Source of the DNA: Bacteroidaceae bacterium
GTDB lineage: Bacteria > Bacteroidota > Bacteroidia > Bacteroidales > Bacteroidaceae
Length of the DNA stretch: 64,000 nt
Direction: 5' to 3'
Assembly (NCBI GenBank): GCA_017555585.1
Contig: JAFZGA010000002.1
Span: 62,001 to 126,000, forward strand
Shown: positions 1 through 9,199 of the stretch, piece after piece
Layout: every line of letters starts with the position of its first letter
How positions within the stretch are numbered: the first letter of the stretch is position 1
Notes under the pieces: model-generated
What the model saw: only the letters and a program-made list of their open reading frames with translations
Databases searched by the model: none
What the model was told of the DNA's origin: nothing
Translations under genes and position numbers: made by a program

Positions 1-963
1 AGTAGCGGTACATCATTATTCATTGGCGGAGGCGGCAAAATAGGAATAGCCATACCGTTCAATGCATATAATACAATATCGTTCGGAGGCGGTTACGAAT
101 GCCGTACTCCGCTTGCGTGCAATGCATTCTTGGCTCCACGCATGCGCAATGACTTTGTCATTGGGCTTACCAACGAGAAACTCATGAATGCCGAAGCTTC
201 ATACAAATTCAAATACGGACCGGTGATGGCACAAGCTACTGCATACTGTACAAAGTTCAATGACATTGTAGAACACAATACATTCTACAACGACCGTCTG
301 TCGCAGTACACATTCCTGACCATGACCGGTATAAGCAAGTTGCATTATGGTATTGAGGCGGCGGTAACATATGATATTACACCATCACTATCTATAAACG
401 CATTGGCCTCGATCGGGAATGCCGAATACATAGGAAATGCCAATGCATTTCTCATGAACGAGAGCGAAGAGAGCGTTACAAACGATAAAGCATATATTGA
501 CGGAATAAAGGTTGGCAGTACACCTCTTACGGCATTGAGCATAGGAGGTATCTATAAAATCAAAGGCTGGTACATCTGCGCAAATATAAACTACTATGAC
601 AACATATACGTAAATGCCTCGGGTTATGCACGCCTTGCAACCGTATTGGAAAATCCTGTCATTGACCAAACAACAGGTGAAGAAGTTTTTGATATTCCAT
701 CACAATACAAAGGCAAAGGCGGTTTAATGGTCGACGCTTCCATCGGCAAGAGCATTAGTTTTAAAAACAAAAAAAGAGTTGATATCAACCTGAGTCTTGA
801 CAATATCCTAAACAACCGCAAGATGATCACAGGAGGATATGAACAAAACCGCAAAGAAAGCAAGAGTGATGATGGAAAACATATATACAAGTTCTCAGAA
901 AATCCATATCTCTATTACGCAAATGCCTTTAACGCATACCTCAATATAGGCATAAACTTCTGA
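1..963 (+). CDS. TonB-dependent receptor, C-terminal part (5' end outside window)
   Basis: The frame is open from base 1, so the gene starts upstream of the window; about 320 C-terminal residues are visible. The protein consists of alternating aromatic/polar beta strands and glycine-rich turns, and ends in an amphipathic strand with a terminal phenylalanine (NIGINF), the usual outer-membrane beta-barrel C-terminus. This matches the barrel half of a Bacteroidetes TonB-dependent receptor that would import a ligand across the outer membrane. A surface lipoprotein gene follows 20 bp downstream on the same strand, suggesting a receptor/lipoprotein pair. The substrate cannot be inferred because the plug and N-terminal domains are missing. 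Confidence 0.82.
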   Translation, partial: SSGTSLFIGGGGKIGIAIPFNAYNTISFGGGYECRTPLACNAFLAPRMRNDFVIGLTNEKLMNAEASYKFKYGPVMAQATAYCTKFNDIVEHNTFYNDRLSQYTFLTMTGISKLHYGIEAAVTYDITPSLSINALASIGNAEYIGNANAFLMNESEESVTNDKAYIDGIKVGSTPLTALSIGGIYKIKGWYICANINYYDNIYVNASGYARLATVLENPVIDQTTGEEVFDIPSQYKGKGGLMVDASIGKSISFKNKKRVDINLSLDNILNNRKMITGGYEQNRKESKSDDGKHIYKFSENPYLYYANAFNAYLNIGINF

Positions 964-983
964 AAATCATCCAATCTTTTACT

Positions 984-2702
984 ATGAAAGCCTTTAGATC
1001 CATTTTAAGTATCATTGTACTGTTCACACTATGTGCATGCGACTTCGTCCCGGAAGCACCGTATACTCCACCAACAAACGTGAACGACAGCATATACATC
1101 AACGAGACATTTGATGAAAGTTTTGGAGTATTCACGCCAGTAGTAACTGACGGCAATTTCCACTGGAGAATAGATAACAAGGCAGCACAAGTAACATCAT
1201 CGGATGAGAACGGGGACAACCCTGCCAAAAGTTGGCTGATATCATCAAGAATTGATTTCACTGACGAGACAAAGGCGCACATATCATTTGAATATATAAT
1301 CCGGAATTCCAATACTGCAAACATTGCAAAACACCATCAGCTGCTTATAAGTTCCGACTACGATGACGATGCAAAAACAGCAACATGGTTTGATATCCCA
1401 TACAACGCCATAGGAAGCGACAGTTGTGACACATTCCACAAAGCAGATGTCGCAATCCCGGCTGAATATATGTACAAGAATAATGTTGTTGTGGCGTTAC
1501 GTTATACTGCAACTACCGAATCAAGCACATGGAGAGTCAAGAATTTCAAGTTGGTTAAAGGTGTACCTGAAAATGAGAGCAAAGAGGAGAATGAAGGAAA
1601 TGAAAGCGACGGAGATGAAGAGAATAAAGACGACGAAGGCAACGTAGACAATGATGATGACGTAAACGAAGATAATGAAGAAAACGACCAGCCTGATGAA
1701 GTACCGGAATACTCCGTAGCAGAAGCTATTGATGCATTTTCAAATGGCAAAACTGGACGCGTTATTGTCAAAGGCTACATTGTAGGAACAGTAAAGGATT
1801 ATTATGATAATTGTATATTCAGCAACAATACAACTGTTGATAGCAATATTCTCATAGCAGACGACGCCAACGAAACGGACAGGGAGAATTGTATTCCTGT
1901 AATGTTATCCGGCGAAGAGATGCGCAAGAACATAAACCTCAAGAATAATCCACAGAATTACAGAAGAGAGATAACTGTCGCAGGAGAACTTACATTATAC
2001 TTAGATGTTGCAGGAATAAAGAATATAACAGAATATACATTGGGTAAAATTTTACCACCTGACACACCAGGTACACCAGAGACACCCGACACGCCTGACA
2101 CTCCTGACACACCTGACACACCTGACACGCCAGACACACCTGACACACCTGACGAGCCAGATACACCCGACACACCTAATAAGCCAGATATTCCGGCATT
2201 GCCCGAAGGAGAAGACATCATTTCAAATGGAAGTTTTGAAGAATGGGACAATGGAAACCCAGCAGGTTGGGCAACATTCACCGAATCCAATTCTGCAACA
2301 ATTTCACCAAGCGACGATGCTTTTGAAGGTAACTGTTCTGTAATGATAGAGGGATATAGTGGTATGAAAAAGAACAAGGTCTTGTATTCAAGATACTATA
2401 AACTAAAACCCGGAACATACAATCTTATTGTCCATGTAAAAGCAAATGGAGAAGAATTCGGATATTGCCGTATAGGCTACTGTTATGCATCACCCAATGA
2501 CGAAATTAAGGAGTATGAATACGAAGACAGGGAAGCAAGTGCAGTCACCGACAATTGGGAACAGCGAAAATATCAGTTCACAGTCGATAGAACGAAGTAT
2601 ATTTCACTAATAATCGTAAACCACAAAAACGGTGGCGGTGCTTCATTCCTTGTAGACAATGTCAGTCTGATTACCACAGACGGCGGAGTTGTAACCAAAT
2701 AA
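984..2702 (+). CDS. Multidomain surface lipoprotein with DUF6359-like domain and PDT-repeat linker
   Basis: A 572-residue lipoprotein. The signal peptide ends in a LCAC lipobox (lipidated Cys near 19). Residues about 38-190 look like a jelly-roll (choice-of-anchor-J-like) domain; about 195-250 is an Asp/Glu-rich linker; about 250-355 resembles DUF6359 (AIDAFSNGKTGRVIVKGYIV... region, OB-fold-like); about 358-405 is a Pro-Asp-Thr repeat linker; the rest, opening with NGSFEEWDNGNPAGW, resembles a carbohydrate-binding module. It lies 20 bp after a TonB receptor end and is probably its exported partner for binding ligand at the cell surface. The domain names are from pattern recognition, not a search. 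Confidence 0.78.
   Translation: MKAFRSILSIIVLFTLCACDFVPEAPYTPPTNVNDSIYINETFDESFGVFTPVVTDGNFHWRIDNKAAQVTSSDENGDNPAKSWLISSRIDFTDETKAHISFEYIIRNSNTANIAKHHQLLISSDYDDDAKTATWFDIPYNAIGSDSCDTFHKADVAIPAEYMYKNNVVVALRYTATTESSTWRVKNFKLVKGVPENESKEENEGNESDGDEENKDDEGNVDNDDDVNEDNEENDQPDEVPEYSVAEAIDAFSNGKTGRVIVKGYIVGTVKDYYDNCIFSNNTTVDSNILIADDANETDRENCIPVMLSGEEMRKNINLKNNPQNYRREITVAGELTLYLDVAGIKNITEYTLGKILPPDTPGTPETPDTPDTPDTPDTPDTPDTPDTPDEPDTPDTPNKPDIPALPEGEDIISNGSFEEWDNGNPAGWATFTESNSATISPSDDAFEGNCSVMIEGYSGMKKNKVLYSRYYKLKPGTYNLIVHVKANGEEFGYCRIGYCYASPNDEIKEYEYEDREASAVTDNWEQRKYQFTVDRTKYISLIIVNHKNGGGASFLVDNVSLITTDGGVVTK
2058..2190 (+). repeat. In-frame minisatellite encoding Pro-Asp-Thr repeats
   Basis: A 9-bp unit (variants of cctgacaca) is repeated about a dozen times inside the lipoprotein gene, giving a flexible, acidic PDT linker between two domains. 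The unit length is a multiple of three, so slippage would change linker length without frameshift. Confidence 0.85.
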
Positions 2703-2713
2703 TCAAATGGATA

Positions 2714-2756
2714 TCAACAATAAACGGCAATGAATTTCATTGCCGTTTATTGTTGA
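2714..2756. terminator. Bidirectional terminator
   Basis: A 21-bp perfect inverted repeat with a 1-nt centre lies between two convergent genes (lipoprotein, plus; M28 peptidase, minus). Stem flanks are A/T-rich on both sides, so it can serve both strands. Confidence 0.75.
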
Positions 2757-2773
2757 TGGTGAGCTGTCGGTTT

Positions 2774-4489
2774 TTATTTTTTGCCGGTCAGATACATATC
2801 AGCAAGCGGAATGATTGCCAGTAGATCTATTAGAGCAAGCATAAGTACAGCACCGAAAGCACCGATAGTTAGTGCCATACTCAATGCATACAGGAACGAT
2901 AAAGCATGTAACAGTATCAATGCTACAGCAATCAGGAACCACACCCTAAGTTTTGTCAATCGACAGAGTGCCATAGCCAAAACCGAAGCAAAAAGAGGGA
3001 TAAAGAACATCAGATTCTCGTTGATGGTTACAAGCAATATAGCACTTGCGAACATCATGAACAAGAGTGTTCCGTACAGTTTGTCTGTCGCATTCGTCAT
3101 GACCGCAGTGACCGATTTTGCACGCAACGAATCGGCAGAACCACAAAGCACTTGCTTGCGTTTGCGCATATATAGAAAAACTACAACCACAACCATCAAT
3201 GCAACAGCAGTCATCATTGCCACATTGTCGAACATGATGCCCTGCACTACTCCAAAAAGTTTGAATTGCGTACCGGCAACGACACTGCATACATAAGCAA
3301 AGAGTTCACCGGCTACAAGTGCTGCAATAGCCGAAAGCATCACTTTCATTGCACCTGACAATATCTTTTTAACATGTACACGTCTGCGGAACACATCAAC
3401 TGCAACAACAGCCATAAAGAGAATGAATATCGCAATATTCAATGCCCGATATCCTGCTTTAGAGAAATTGAAAAGACCAAGAAGCGGCAATGTAAAGTTA
3501 ATGGTATCAGAATCCGATTTCAGGCTGTTGCGTTCCGAATACTGTGCGCCGGTCAGATATTCATGTACAACAGGAACAACCTGAGAACCATAGTGCTGAA
3601 TAGATGCTTTATTTATGTTAGAGAAATTGTCAAGGTGGGTATGATAGTGGTTTATATCTGCTATTGTCGAGAAATTCAAGCCGGGTATTTCATCTTTCAC
3701 TATGGTGAAGTCAGTATAGTTCGGCATGAACTTGTACACAACAGTTGTCAAAGAGTATGTGAATGGGTATTCTGCTGCCGATTGATACAGATCCATAAGT
3801 TTCTCATTTCCTGCAGATGTCTCAAACAGCAATGCCGGTCCATACGGACCACGCGCTTCAATGTTTATCATCAGACCAACATCATTGAATTCCTCACGGT
3901 TCTCCTTCCACATAGTCTTCATACCCATCATTGCAACCTCTTCGGCATCAGTAAACAGCACTTTGACTCCCTGTTTCCATTTCTCCCGATATTTCAAGGC
4001 AAGATTGACAGTTTCAAGTATGACTCCAATTCCATAACCATCGTCAGCCGCACCGTACGACCACACCGTATCTCCTTTTGCAAAAGGTTGTGAATAGCGC
4101 GAATCGTAATGTGCAACCAGCAATAACGATGTATGCTGCTCAGCCTCCTTTTCCGGTGCAAAAGTCGCAAGGATGTTTGTCGCATCAAAGGTGTAGGTTA
4201 CATGTTTTTTCTCAGGTCCTGTCAACGCCTTGTATTCAAAAAGCATTACCGTGTCCGCTCCAAGTTCCTGCAGTCTTGAGACAAGATAATTACGTACCTC
4301 TGCCCTTTCGTCGGGATGGGCAACCGAATGGTGCTTTCGTGAAATATTCCTGATGTCCTCTGCAACACGTTCTGCCGAAAACGAAGAGGATTCGGCATTT
4401 TCAACCTGCGGACGGCTTCCTAACCCGAAAGCTACACATGCAACAAGCAGTACGACAACCGCAAATATGCAAATTCTGATTCTATTCAT
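2774..4489 (-). CDS. M28 family zinc peptidase with membrane domain
   Basis: A 571-residue protein. An N-terminal hydrophobic segment (residues 5-24) anchors or exports it. The M28 aminopeptidase domain spans about 40-315 with the metal ligands in order: AHYDS (His127), AADD (Asp149), the catalytic EE pair (183-184), Glu211 and a late HTHLD His near 280. The C-terminal 220 residues contain about six to eight membrane segments, as in large membrane-bound M28 peptidases. It probably removes N-terminal residues from exported peptides on the periplasmic side. It stands alone and is convergent with the upstream lipoprotein gene. Confidence 0.88.
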   Translation of the reverse strand: MNRIRICIFAVVVLLVACVAFGLGSRPQVENAESSSFSAERVAEDIRNISRKHHSVAHPDERAEVRNYLVSRLQELGADTVMLFEYKALTGPEKKHVTYTFDATNILATFAPEKEAEQHTSLLLVAHYDSRYSQPFAKGDTVWSYGAADDGYGIGVILETVNLALKYREKWKQGVKVLFTDAEEVAMMGMKTMWKENREEFNDVGLMINIEARGPYGPALLFETSAGNEKLMDLYQSAAEYPFTYSLTTVVYKFMPNYTDFTIVKDEIPGLNFSTIADINHYHTHLDNFSNINKASIQHYGSQVVPVVHEYLTGAQYSERNSLKSDSDTINFTLPLLGLFNFSKAGYRALNIAIFILFMAVVAVDVFRRRVHVKKILSGAMKVMLSAIAALVAGELFAYVCSVVAGTQFKLFGVVQGIMFDNVAMMTAVALMVVVVVFLYMRKRKQVLCGSADSLRAKSVTAVMTNATDKLYGTLLFMMFASAILLVTINENLMFFIPLFASVLAMALCRLTKLRVWFLIAVALILLHALSFLYALSMALTIGAFGAVLMLALIDLLAIIPLADMYLTGKK

Positions 4490-4514
4490 AATATGTTTTA
4501 TTTAATATTGGCCA

Positions 4515-4545
4515 CGAATGTAGTAAAAAAACAGTCAAATATAAA
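4515..4545 (-). promoter_or_regulatory. Candidate promoter of the M28 peptidase gene
   Basis: On the minus strand TACATTCG (-7 box, 4522-4515) is preceded by TTTA after 19 bp. This is a one-base variant of the Bacteroides -33/-7 pattern seen at other genes in the window; the start codon is about 25 bp downstream. Confidence 0.4.
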
Positions 4546-4739
4546 ATTTACCTAACATTTTCATAGCAGGGACATCTATATTAACTATTAAATACCAATA
4601 TATTATAACTGGTTTTCAATATATTACAAAGCAGAAGTTTTTTGCTATGAGATAGAACCCTAAATACACTTTTTTCAATAAACATGCCAAAAATCAAACA
4701 CAAAAAACTATCTTCGCAAATAATATTAAAAATACAATC

Positions 4740-5486
4740 ATGAAACTATTAGAAGGAAAGACTGCTCTTGTAACAGGAGCTACACGAGGAATAGGCCGTG
4801 CCATTGCCGTAAAATTAGCACAAGAGGGCGCAAATGTTGCATTCACATACAGGCAGATAAACAATAATGCCGAAGAACTTATAAAGGAGATAGAATCACT
4901 TGGAGTAAAATGCAAGGGATATGCAGCAGATGCATCTGACTTTGCAGCCACAGACACCGTGGTAAAAGAGATACTTGCCGATTTCGGACGTATAGATATT
5001 CTTGTAAACAATGCCGGAATAACAAAGGACGGACTTATATTGCGCATGAGCGAGGAGCAGTGGGATTCCGTAATTACCACAAACCTCAAATCGGCTTTCA
5101 ATTTCACACGTGCAGTGGTTCCTGCAATGGCAAAGCAACGTTCAGGCAGCATCATCAACATGTCATCGGTTGTCGGCATAAACGGAAATGGTGGCCAATG
5201 CAACTACTCGGCATCAAAAGCCGGACTTATCGGCCTTTCCAAATCAATAGCAAAGGAGATGGGACCACGCGGTATTAGAGCCAACTGCATAGCACCGGGA
5301 TTCATTGTTACCGACATGACATCGGCCATTCCGGAGGAGATGCGTACTGAATGGGCCAAGACGATACCGCTACGAAGAGCCGGCACTCCCGAAGATGTTG
5401 CAAATGTCGCACTCTTCCTTGCAAGCGACATGTCGGCATACGTCAGTGGACAGGTAATCAACTGCTGCGGAGCAATGAGTTGCTGA
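4740..5486 (+). CDS. fabG: 3-oxoacyl-[acyl-carrier-protein] reductase
   Basis: A 248-residue short-chain dehydrogenase of the usual FabG length. It has the NADPH-binding motif TGATRGIG at 12-19, NNAG at 90-93 and the catalytic triad Ser143, Tyr156, Lys160 (YSASK). It reduces 3-oxoacyl-ACP to 3-hydroxyacyl-ACP in fatty acid elongation in the cytoplasm. The gene is transcribed alone and ends in a strong hairpin. TATCTTCG about 25 bp upstream may be the -7 box, but no clear -33 element is seen. Confidence 0.93.
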   Translation: MKLLEGKTALVTGATRGIGRAIAVKLAQEGANVAFTYRQINNNAEELIKEIESLGVKCKGYAADASDFAATDTVVKEILADFGRIDILVNNAGITKDGLILRMSEEQWDSVITTNLKSAFNFTRAVVPAMAKQRSGSIINMSSVVGINGNGGQCNYSASKAGLIGLSKSIAKEMGPRGIRANCIAPGFIVTDMTSAIPEEMRTEWAKTIPLRRAGTPEDVANVALFLASDMSAYVSGQVINCCGAMSC

Positions 5487-5491
5487 AAATA

Positions 5492-5523
5492 AAAAAATCA
5501 CATCGCATGCGATGTGATTTTTT
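5492..5523. terminator. Bidirectional terminator after fabG
   Basis: A 16-bp perfect palindrome (core acatcgcatgcgatgt) flanked by A- and T-runs lies between convergent fabG and the DUF5606 gene. Confidence 0.8.
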
Positions 5524-5542
5524 CTTCGTACGCCAGATTGGC

Positions 5543-5953
5543 TTATTCAGCCTCCTGCTCTTCAACTTTGAACTCGACAATACCGTTCTCTACGAGGATA
5601 TTGTACCATGAGTACATTTTCTTGATGTGTGTCAGATAAACGCGCTCTCTGTCGTAATCAGGCAGAATACCCTCAAAATACTCAACCAACTCCTCGGGTG
5701 TAGCCATTTTAAGGTCAAGAGAGAGAACACCATTCTCCTTTTCATAAATTTTCGCAAAGATCTCGCGCAAAGGCATCTCTTCTGTATCAGTATAAATTGC
5801 AATATCATCAAGCATAACCACCTTGTCAGTGTTATGTACCGGAATACGTTTCTTTGTAGCATCGATTACCTCAACGATAACCATATTACGACCGCTTGAT
5901 AAAAGTCGATAAAGACCGGGTTTTCCCGATATTGTAAGAACTCTTTCGAACAT
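5543..5953 (-). CDS. DUF5606 domain-containing protein
   Basis: A 136-residue soluble protein recognised as the Bacteroidetes-specific DUF5606 family from its opening (FERVLTISGKPGLYRLL) and the conserved middle (TDKVVMLDDIAIYTDTEE). Function is not known. It is acidic at the C-terminus and has no membrane segment. It follows coaE on the same strand after 62 bp but has its own promoter-like sequence inside that gap and the coaE end, so it may be expressed separately from the nusB operon. Confidence 0.85.
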   Translation of the reverse strand: MFERVLTISGKPGLYRLLSSGRNMVIVEVIDATKKRIPVHNTDKVVMLDDIAIYTDTEEMPLREIFAKIYEKENGVLSLDLKMATPEELVEYFEGILPDYDRERVYLTHIKKMYSWYNILVENGIVEFKVEEQEAE

Positions 5954-6002
5954 AGATTTAAATATTAATCGTTAATTTTATGTTTATTTGTAAAAAACTG
6001 TG

Positions 6003-6033
6003 CGAATATAAATTTTCAATTCGAGACATCAAA
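6003..6033 (-). promoter_or_regulatory. Promoter of the DUF5606 gene
   Basis: On the minus strand TTTG (6033-6030), a 19-bp spacer and TATATTCG (6010-6003) fit the Bacteroides housekeeping promoter with C in place of T at the seventh base of the -7 box. It overlaps the 3' end of coaE. Confidence 0.6.
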
Positions 6034-6630
6034 ATTTGAAATATTTTTTAACTCTTCAATAATGCCGATAACCTGTGGCAACAAAGGTTCATCTCCATCA
6101 TTGTACAATGAATAGTCTGACATGAGTAGCAGTTCATCGACACCCATCTGATTATTCATACGGTTTTCGACCTGCACACGATTCATACCGCTACGTTCCA
6201 TAGTACGTTCGATGGCAGTCTCCTTTTCGGCCCACACAACAAGAACCTTATCTACAGATTCCACCATGCCCGATTCATAAAGGATTGCAGTCTCAACCGC
6301 AACTACATTTGAATTCTGCCTTGTTGCCCACTCTTCAAAATCGCGTTTGACGACAGGATGAACAAGTGCATTCACACGGTTAATATTCCCCTTGTCGGTA
6401 AATATGCGCGAAGCCACGTAACGACGGTTCAGTGTCCCGTCATCATCGTAACACTCCTCACCGAACATACGTTTCAGTTCGCTTATTATGAAAGCATCTT
6501 CGGTCATCAGTCTCTTTGCATTGCTGTCGCAATCATATACCGGAACTCTCAGCACGTTCATCATGCGGGAAACGACACTTTTACCACTGCCAATGCAGCC
6601 TGTTATTGCAAGTTTTATTGTTCCACTCAT
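6016..6630 (-). CDS. coaE: Dephospho-CoA kinase
   Basis: A 204-residue P-loop kinase with Walker A GCIGSGKS at 11-18 and the family DCDxxAKRL region (YDCDSNAKRL, about 32-41). It phosphorylates the ribose 3'-OH of dephospho-CoA, the last step of coenzyme A synthesis. Its start overlaps the stop of the upstream YbbR-like gene by 4 bp (ATGA), indicating translational coupling. It is the last gene of the nusB-yajC-ybbR-coaE operon. Confidence 0.93.
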   Translation of the reverse strand: MSGTIKLAITGCIGSGKSVVSRMMNVLRVPVYDCDSNAKRLMTEDAFIISELKRMFGEECYDDDGTLNRRYVASRIFTDKGNINRVNALVHPVVKRDFEEWATRQNSNVVAVETAILYESGMVESVDKVLVVWAEKETAIERTMERSGMNRVQVENRMNNQMGVDELLLMSDYSLYNDGDEPLLPQVIGIIEELKNISNFDVSN

Positions 6631-7568
6631 AGCTGATTCCCCACAACGACTTTAGACGGTTTCAACACAACATTCCTCACCAACGGCGACGAATACACAA
6701 GTTTCAATGGGACGTAGCCTCCATTCGCAGAAATCACATCCTTATAATCGATATGTACGGCAAAATCACTTGGACCTATAATTTCATAATTTGTATCGGA
6801 AACCTCAAAAGAGAGTTCAACCTCACTGGGCAGACTGACGGTATAAGGAGATTTCGGGAAATTTACCGGTGTCACAGGAACGTACACCTTCTTTACCTTC
6901 AATGGCGATACCGATACATTGACATTGACAACAGAAGGCTCAACAGTCATGAAAGCATCAGCAACAACATTCACCTGAAAACTCCTATCGTTCTTCAGAT
7001 ACTTCTTTACGACATATTCCGTCGCAACAGACTCCATCTCATCAAGCTTTTCAGGAGTTGCAGAAACCATAACATCAACAGGATCAAATGTCACACCTGT
7101 TATTTCATAATGTTCGGCTGCATCAATTTTTCCGTTAAGTACAACCGGTAACAGTTTTCTGTTCTGCACCACCTGTACATACAATGTATCATCATGATAC
7201 TGTACTACCGATGTCGTTGCCTCCACAGCTTCTATAATCTGTTTCTTCAAATGCGATATAGGCAGGCTCAATGTTCCGCCACGCTGCTTGAACTCTGAAA
7301 AATCGACATTGATGGAGTGCGATTTTCCAAGCTTGTATCTGGCAAGTACTGTACCTCTGTCGCTAAGCCTTACAGGTATCTCCACCTCATCACCATCGAC
7401 AAGTTCGATACCTTCGGGCATATTGAGTACAGATACACTGAAAGGAATATCGGTCTCGTAATCTTCGTTAAGCACCTGCAATAACCAAAGACAACACGAG
7501 ACCAATAAAAAGAACAGGAAAGTAAATAATTTGTTTCCTTTTAGTCTTTCGAAGAAATCTTTTGCCAA
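6627..7568 (-). CDS. YbbR-like domain protein (CdaR-like)
   Basis: A 313-residue protein with one N-terminal membrane helix (about residues 12-30, FTFLFFLLVSCCLWLLQVL) followed by repeated beta-rich YbbR domains. In Firmicutes YbbR/CdaR regulates the diadenylate cyclase; in Bacteroidales the same gene neighbours yajC and coaE, and its role is less clear. No cyclase gene lies nearby. It is in an operon between yajC and coaE. Confidence 0.85.
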   Translation of the reverse strand: MAKDFFERLKGNKLFTFLFFLLVSCCLWLLQVLNEDYETDIPFSVSVLNMPEGIELVDGDEVEIPVRLSDRGTVLARYKLGKSHSINVDFSEFKQRGGTLSLPISHLKKQIIEAVEATTSVVQYHDDTLYVQVVQNRKLLPVVLNGKIDAAEHYEITGVTFDPVDVMVSATPEKLDEMESVATEYVVKKYLKNDRSFQVNVVADAFMTVEPSVVNVNVSVSPLKVKKVYVPVTPVNFPKSPYTVSLPSEVELSFEVSDTNYEIIGPSDFAVHIDYKDVISANGGYVPLKLVYSSPLVRNVVLKPSKVVVGNQL

Positions 7569-7598
7569 AATTTCTACTATTTATAATTGTATCCTCTA

Positions 7599-7916
7599 TT
7601 ATTTACCCTGCTGCATAGCATTTGGGGTAGCAAAAACAGTAGAGATATCAACGCGGATATTTACATTGTGAGCAATTTCGAGCACAACAACACCATCGTT
7701 TACCTCCTTGATTTTACCATAGATACCACCGCTGGTAACAACCTCCACACCCGGCTGAAGGCCACGACGGAAGTTATCGATCTCCTTCTGACGCTTACGC
7801 TGTGGACGTATCATCATGAAGTACATAATTGCGATGATAATCACAAACATGAAAATAGGGCTACCCAATATACCTGCTACACCGGTAGGAGCAGGAGCTG
7901 CATTCAAAAATACCAT
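7599..7916 (-). CDS. yajC: Preprotein translocase subunit YajC
   Basis: A 105-residue protein with one membrane helix (about residues 18-38, IFMFVIIIAIMYFMMIRPQ) followed by the typical RPQRKRQKE basic stretch and a small beta-rich cytosolic domain (GGIYGKIKEVNDGVVVLEI). It is an accessory of the SecDF-YajC complex in protein export. It sits 22 bp after nusB in the same operon. Confidence 0.93.
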   Translation of the reverse strand: MVFLNAAPAPTGVAGILGSPIFMFVIIIAIMYFMMIRPQRKRQKEIDNFRRGLQPGVEVVTSGGIYGKIKEVNDGVVVLEIAHNVNIRVDISTVFATPNAMQQGK

Positions 7917-7938
7917 AAATTTCTATTATTAAAAGTTA

Positions 7939-8862
7939 TTACTTGTTTATCTTGTTTTCCTGACGCAATCTCTTTGTAATAGTATCAAGCATACCATTCA
8001 CAAAAGATCCGCTCTTTACAGTGCTGTAATGCTTTGCAATCTCTACATATTCGTTCAATGTCACCGAGAGAGGCACATCGTCGAACGACATTATTTCGGC
8101 AAGCGCAACCTGCATTATCACCACGTCCATAAAAGCAAGGCGTGACATATCCCAATTCTTTGAGCTTGTGCCCATCAATTCGCGATACTGGTCGGCATTG
8201 GCAATGGCATTGCGGAACAGTTTGCGTGCGAACTCCATATCGGCAACATCCTTGTATTCGGGAAGCAACTGCTGTGCGGCACCGTTCTTCTCCTCGAAAC
8301 GTTTGATTGTCTTGAGCACAAAAGAATCCACAATCGACTTGTCATCATTCCAATAAAGGCTCTGTTCCTCCAGCAAAGAGTCAAGTTCCTCGTTATCAAA
8401 GATGAATGCCTTGTACAACTTGCGCCATACCTCTTTATCCTCTTCGTACGACGAAGTCTCAGAAGCCATATATTCCTTATAGATATCACTCTCTTCGATA
8501 GAATCGAGCAGACGACGCAACAAATCGGAATTGTCTACCCAGTTGAGTTTGCTCTTCTCGGCAAATTTAGCAAGTTGCTCATTGCTTTCAAGCTGGGCGA
8601 TAAAACGGTTGTTTACAAATTTGAGATTAGGATTCCTGTCGCTTTCGGTAGGACGTATCTTCATGCTTAGGAAAGAGATACGGTCTGTAGCATAATGGGT
8701 AATTCCAACCATAAGCAACAGCATGTAGTTATAAAGATCATAAGCCTTCGACAGGCTGAAAAAAACCTCGTCCTCGGTTGCTTTGATGGTTTTTCCACTA
8801 TTCTTGTAATATGCATAAACGATCTGCACGACCTTTAGACGGATAAGAACTCTATTAATCAT
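7939..8862 (-). CDS. nusB: Transcription antitermination factor NusB (long Bacteroidetes form)
   Basis: A 307-residue protein, roughly twice the length of proteobacterial NusB. The C-terminal 100 residues carry the NusB core (VVIMQVALAEIMSFDDVPLS... EYVEIAKHYS... FVNGMLDTI); the N-terminal half is the extension typical of Bacteroidetes. NusB with NusE binds boxA RNA and suppresses termination in rRNA operons. It is the first gene of the operon with yajC, ybbR-like and coaE. Confidence 0.92.
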   Translation of the reverse strand: MINRVLIRLKVVQIVYAYYKNSGKTIKATEDEVFFSLSKAYDLYNYMLLLMVGITHYATDRISFLSMKIRPTESDRNPNLKFVNNRFIAQLESNEQLAKFAEKSKLNWVDNSDLLRRLLDSIEESDIYKEYMASETSSYEEDKEVWRKLYKAFIFDNEELDSLLEEQSLYWNDDKSIVDSFVLKTIKRFEEKNGAAQQLLPEYKDVADMEFARKLFRNAIANADQYRELMGTSSKNWDMSRLAFMDVVIMQVALAEIMSFDDVPLSVTLNEYVEIAKHYSTVKSGSFVNGMLDTITKRLRQENKINK

Positions 8863-8886
8863 AAAAACGCTTTTTCAGATAATGCG

Positions 8887-8917
8887 CAAAGTTCGCATTT
8901 TATCACGACACTGACAA
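8887..8917 (-). promoter_or_regulatory. Candidate promoter of the nusB operon
   Basis: On the minus strand CTTG (8917-8914), 19 bp, then GAACTTTG (8894-8887); each box has one mismatch to TTTG/TAnnTTTG. The nusB start codon is 25 bp downstream of the -7 box. Confidence 0.4.
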
Positions 8918-9199
8918 GTAAAAAATAAACTTTCTTTTTCCATTTTTGGCATTAAGCACAACAAACAATAAAAGAAATTGTTCTTGACATATATAAAAAT
9001 CAGGAGTTCACGAGAGCCGTATGGCATGAAACAAACAAGCAAAATGAAAGAAAAGATGTTTTTTTTGTAACATTTTTATTGGATTATAAAAAAAAATCAT
9101 CATATTTGCAGTTAAGCGTGAGATTTATACAACCGTTGTCCAACAAGGAATACGGTTACAGGCACGGAAATGATTGTTTCATACAAACAGACTATTATA

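Noticed and set aside
2058-2190. Repeat array checked as CRISPR
   Set aside because: Units are 9 bp without spacers and are in frame within a lipoprotein gene; no cas genes.
3374-4093. 239-codon plus-strand frame inside the M28 peptidase gene
   Set aside because: It is antisense to a protein with a full set of catalytic motifs; composition is that of a shadow frame (His/Cys/Ile-rich, no domain).
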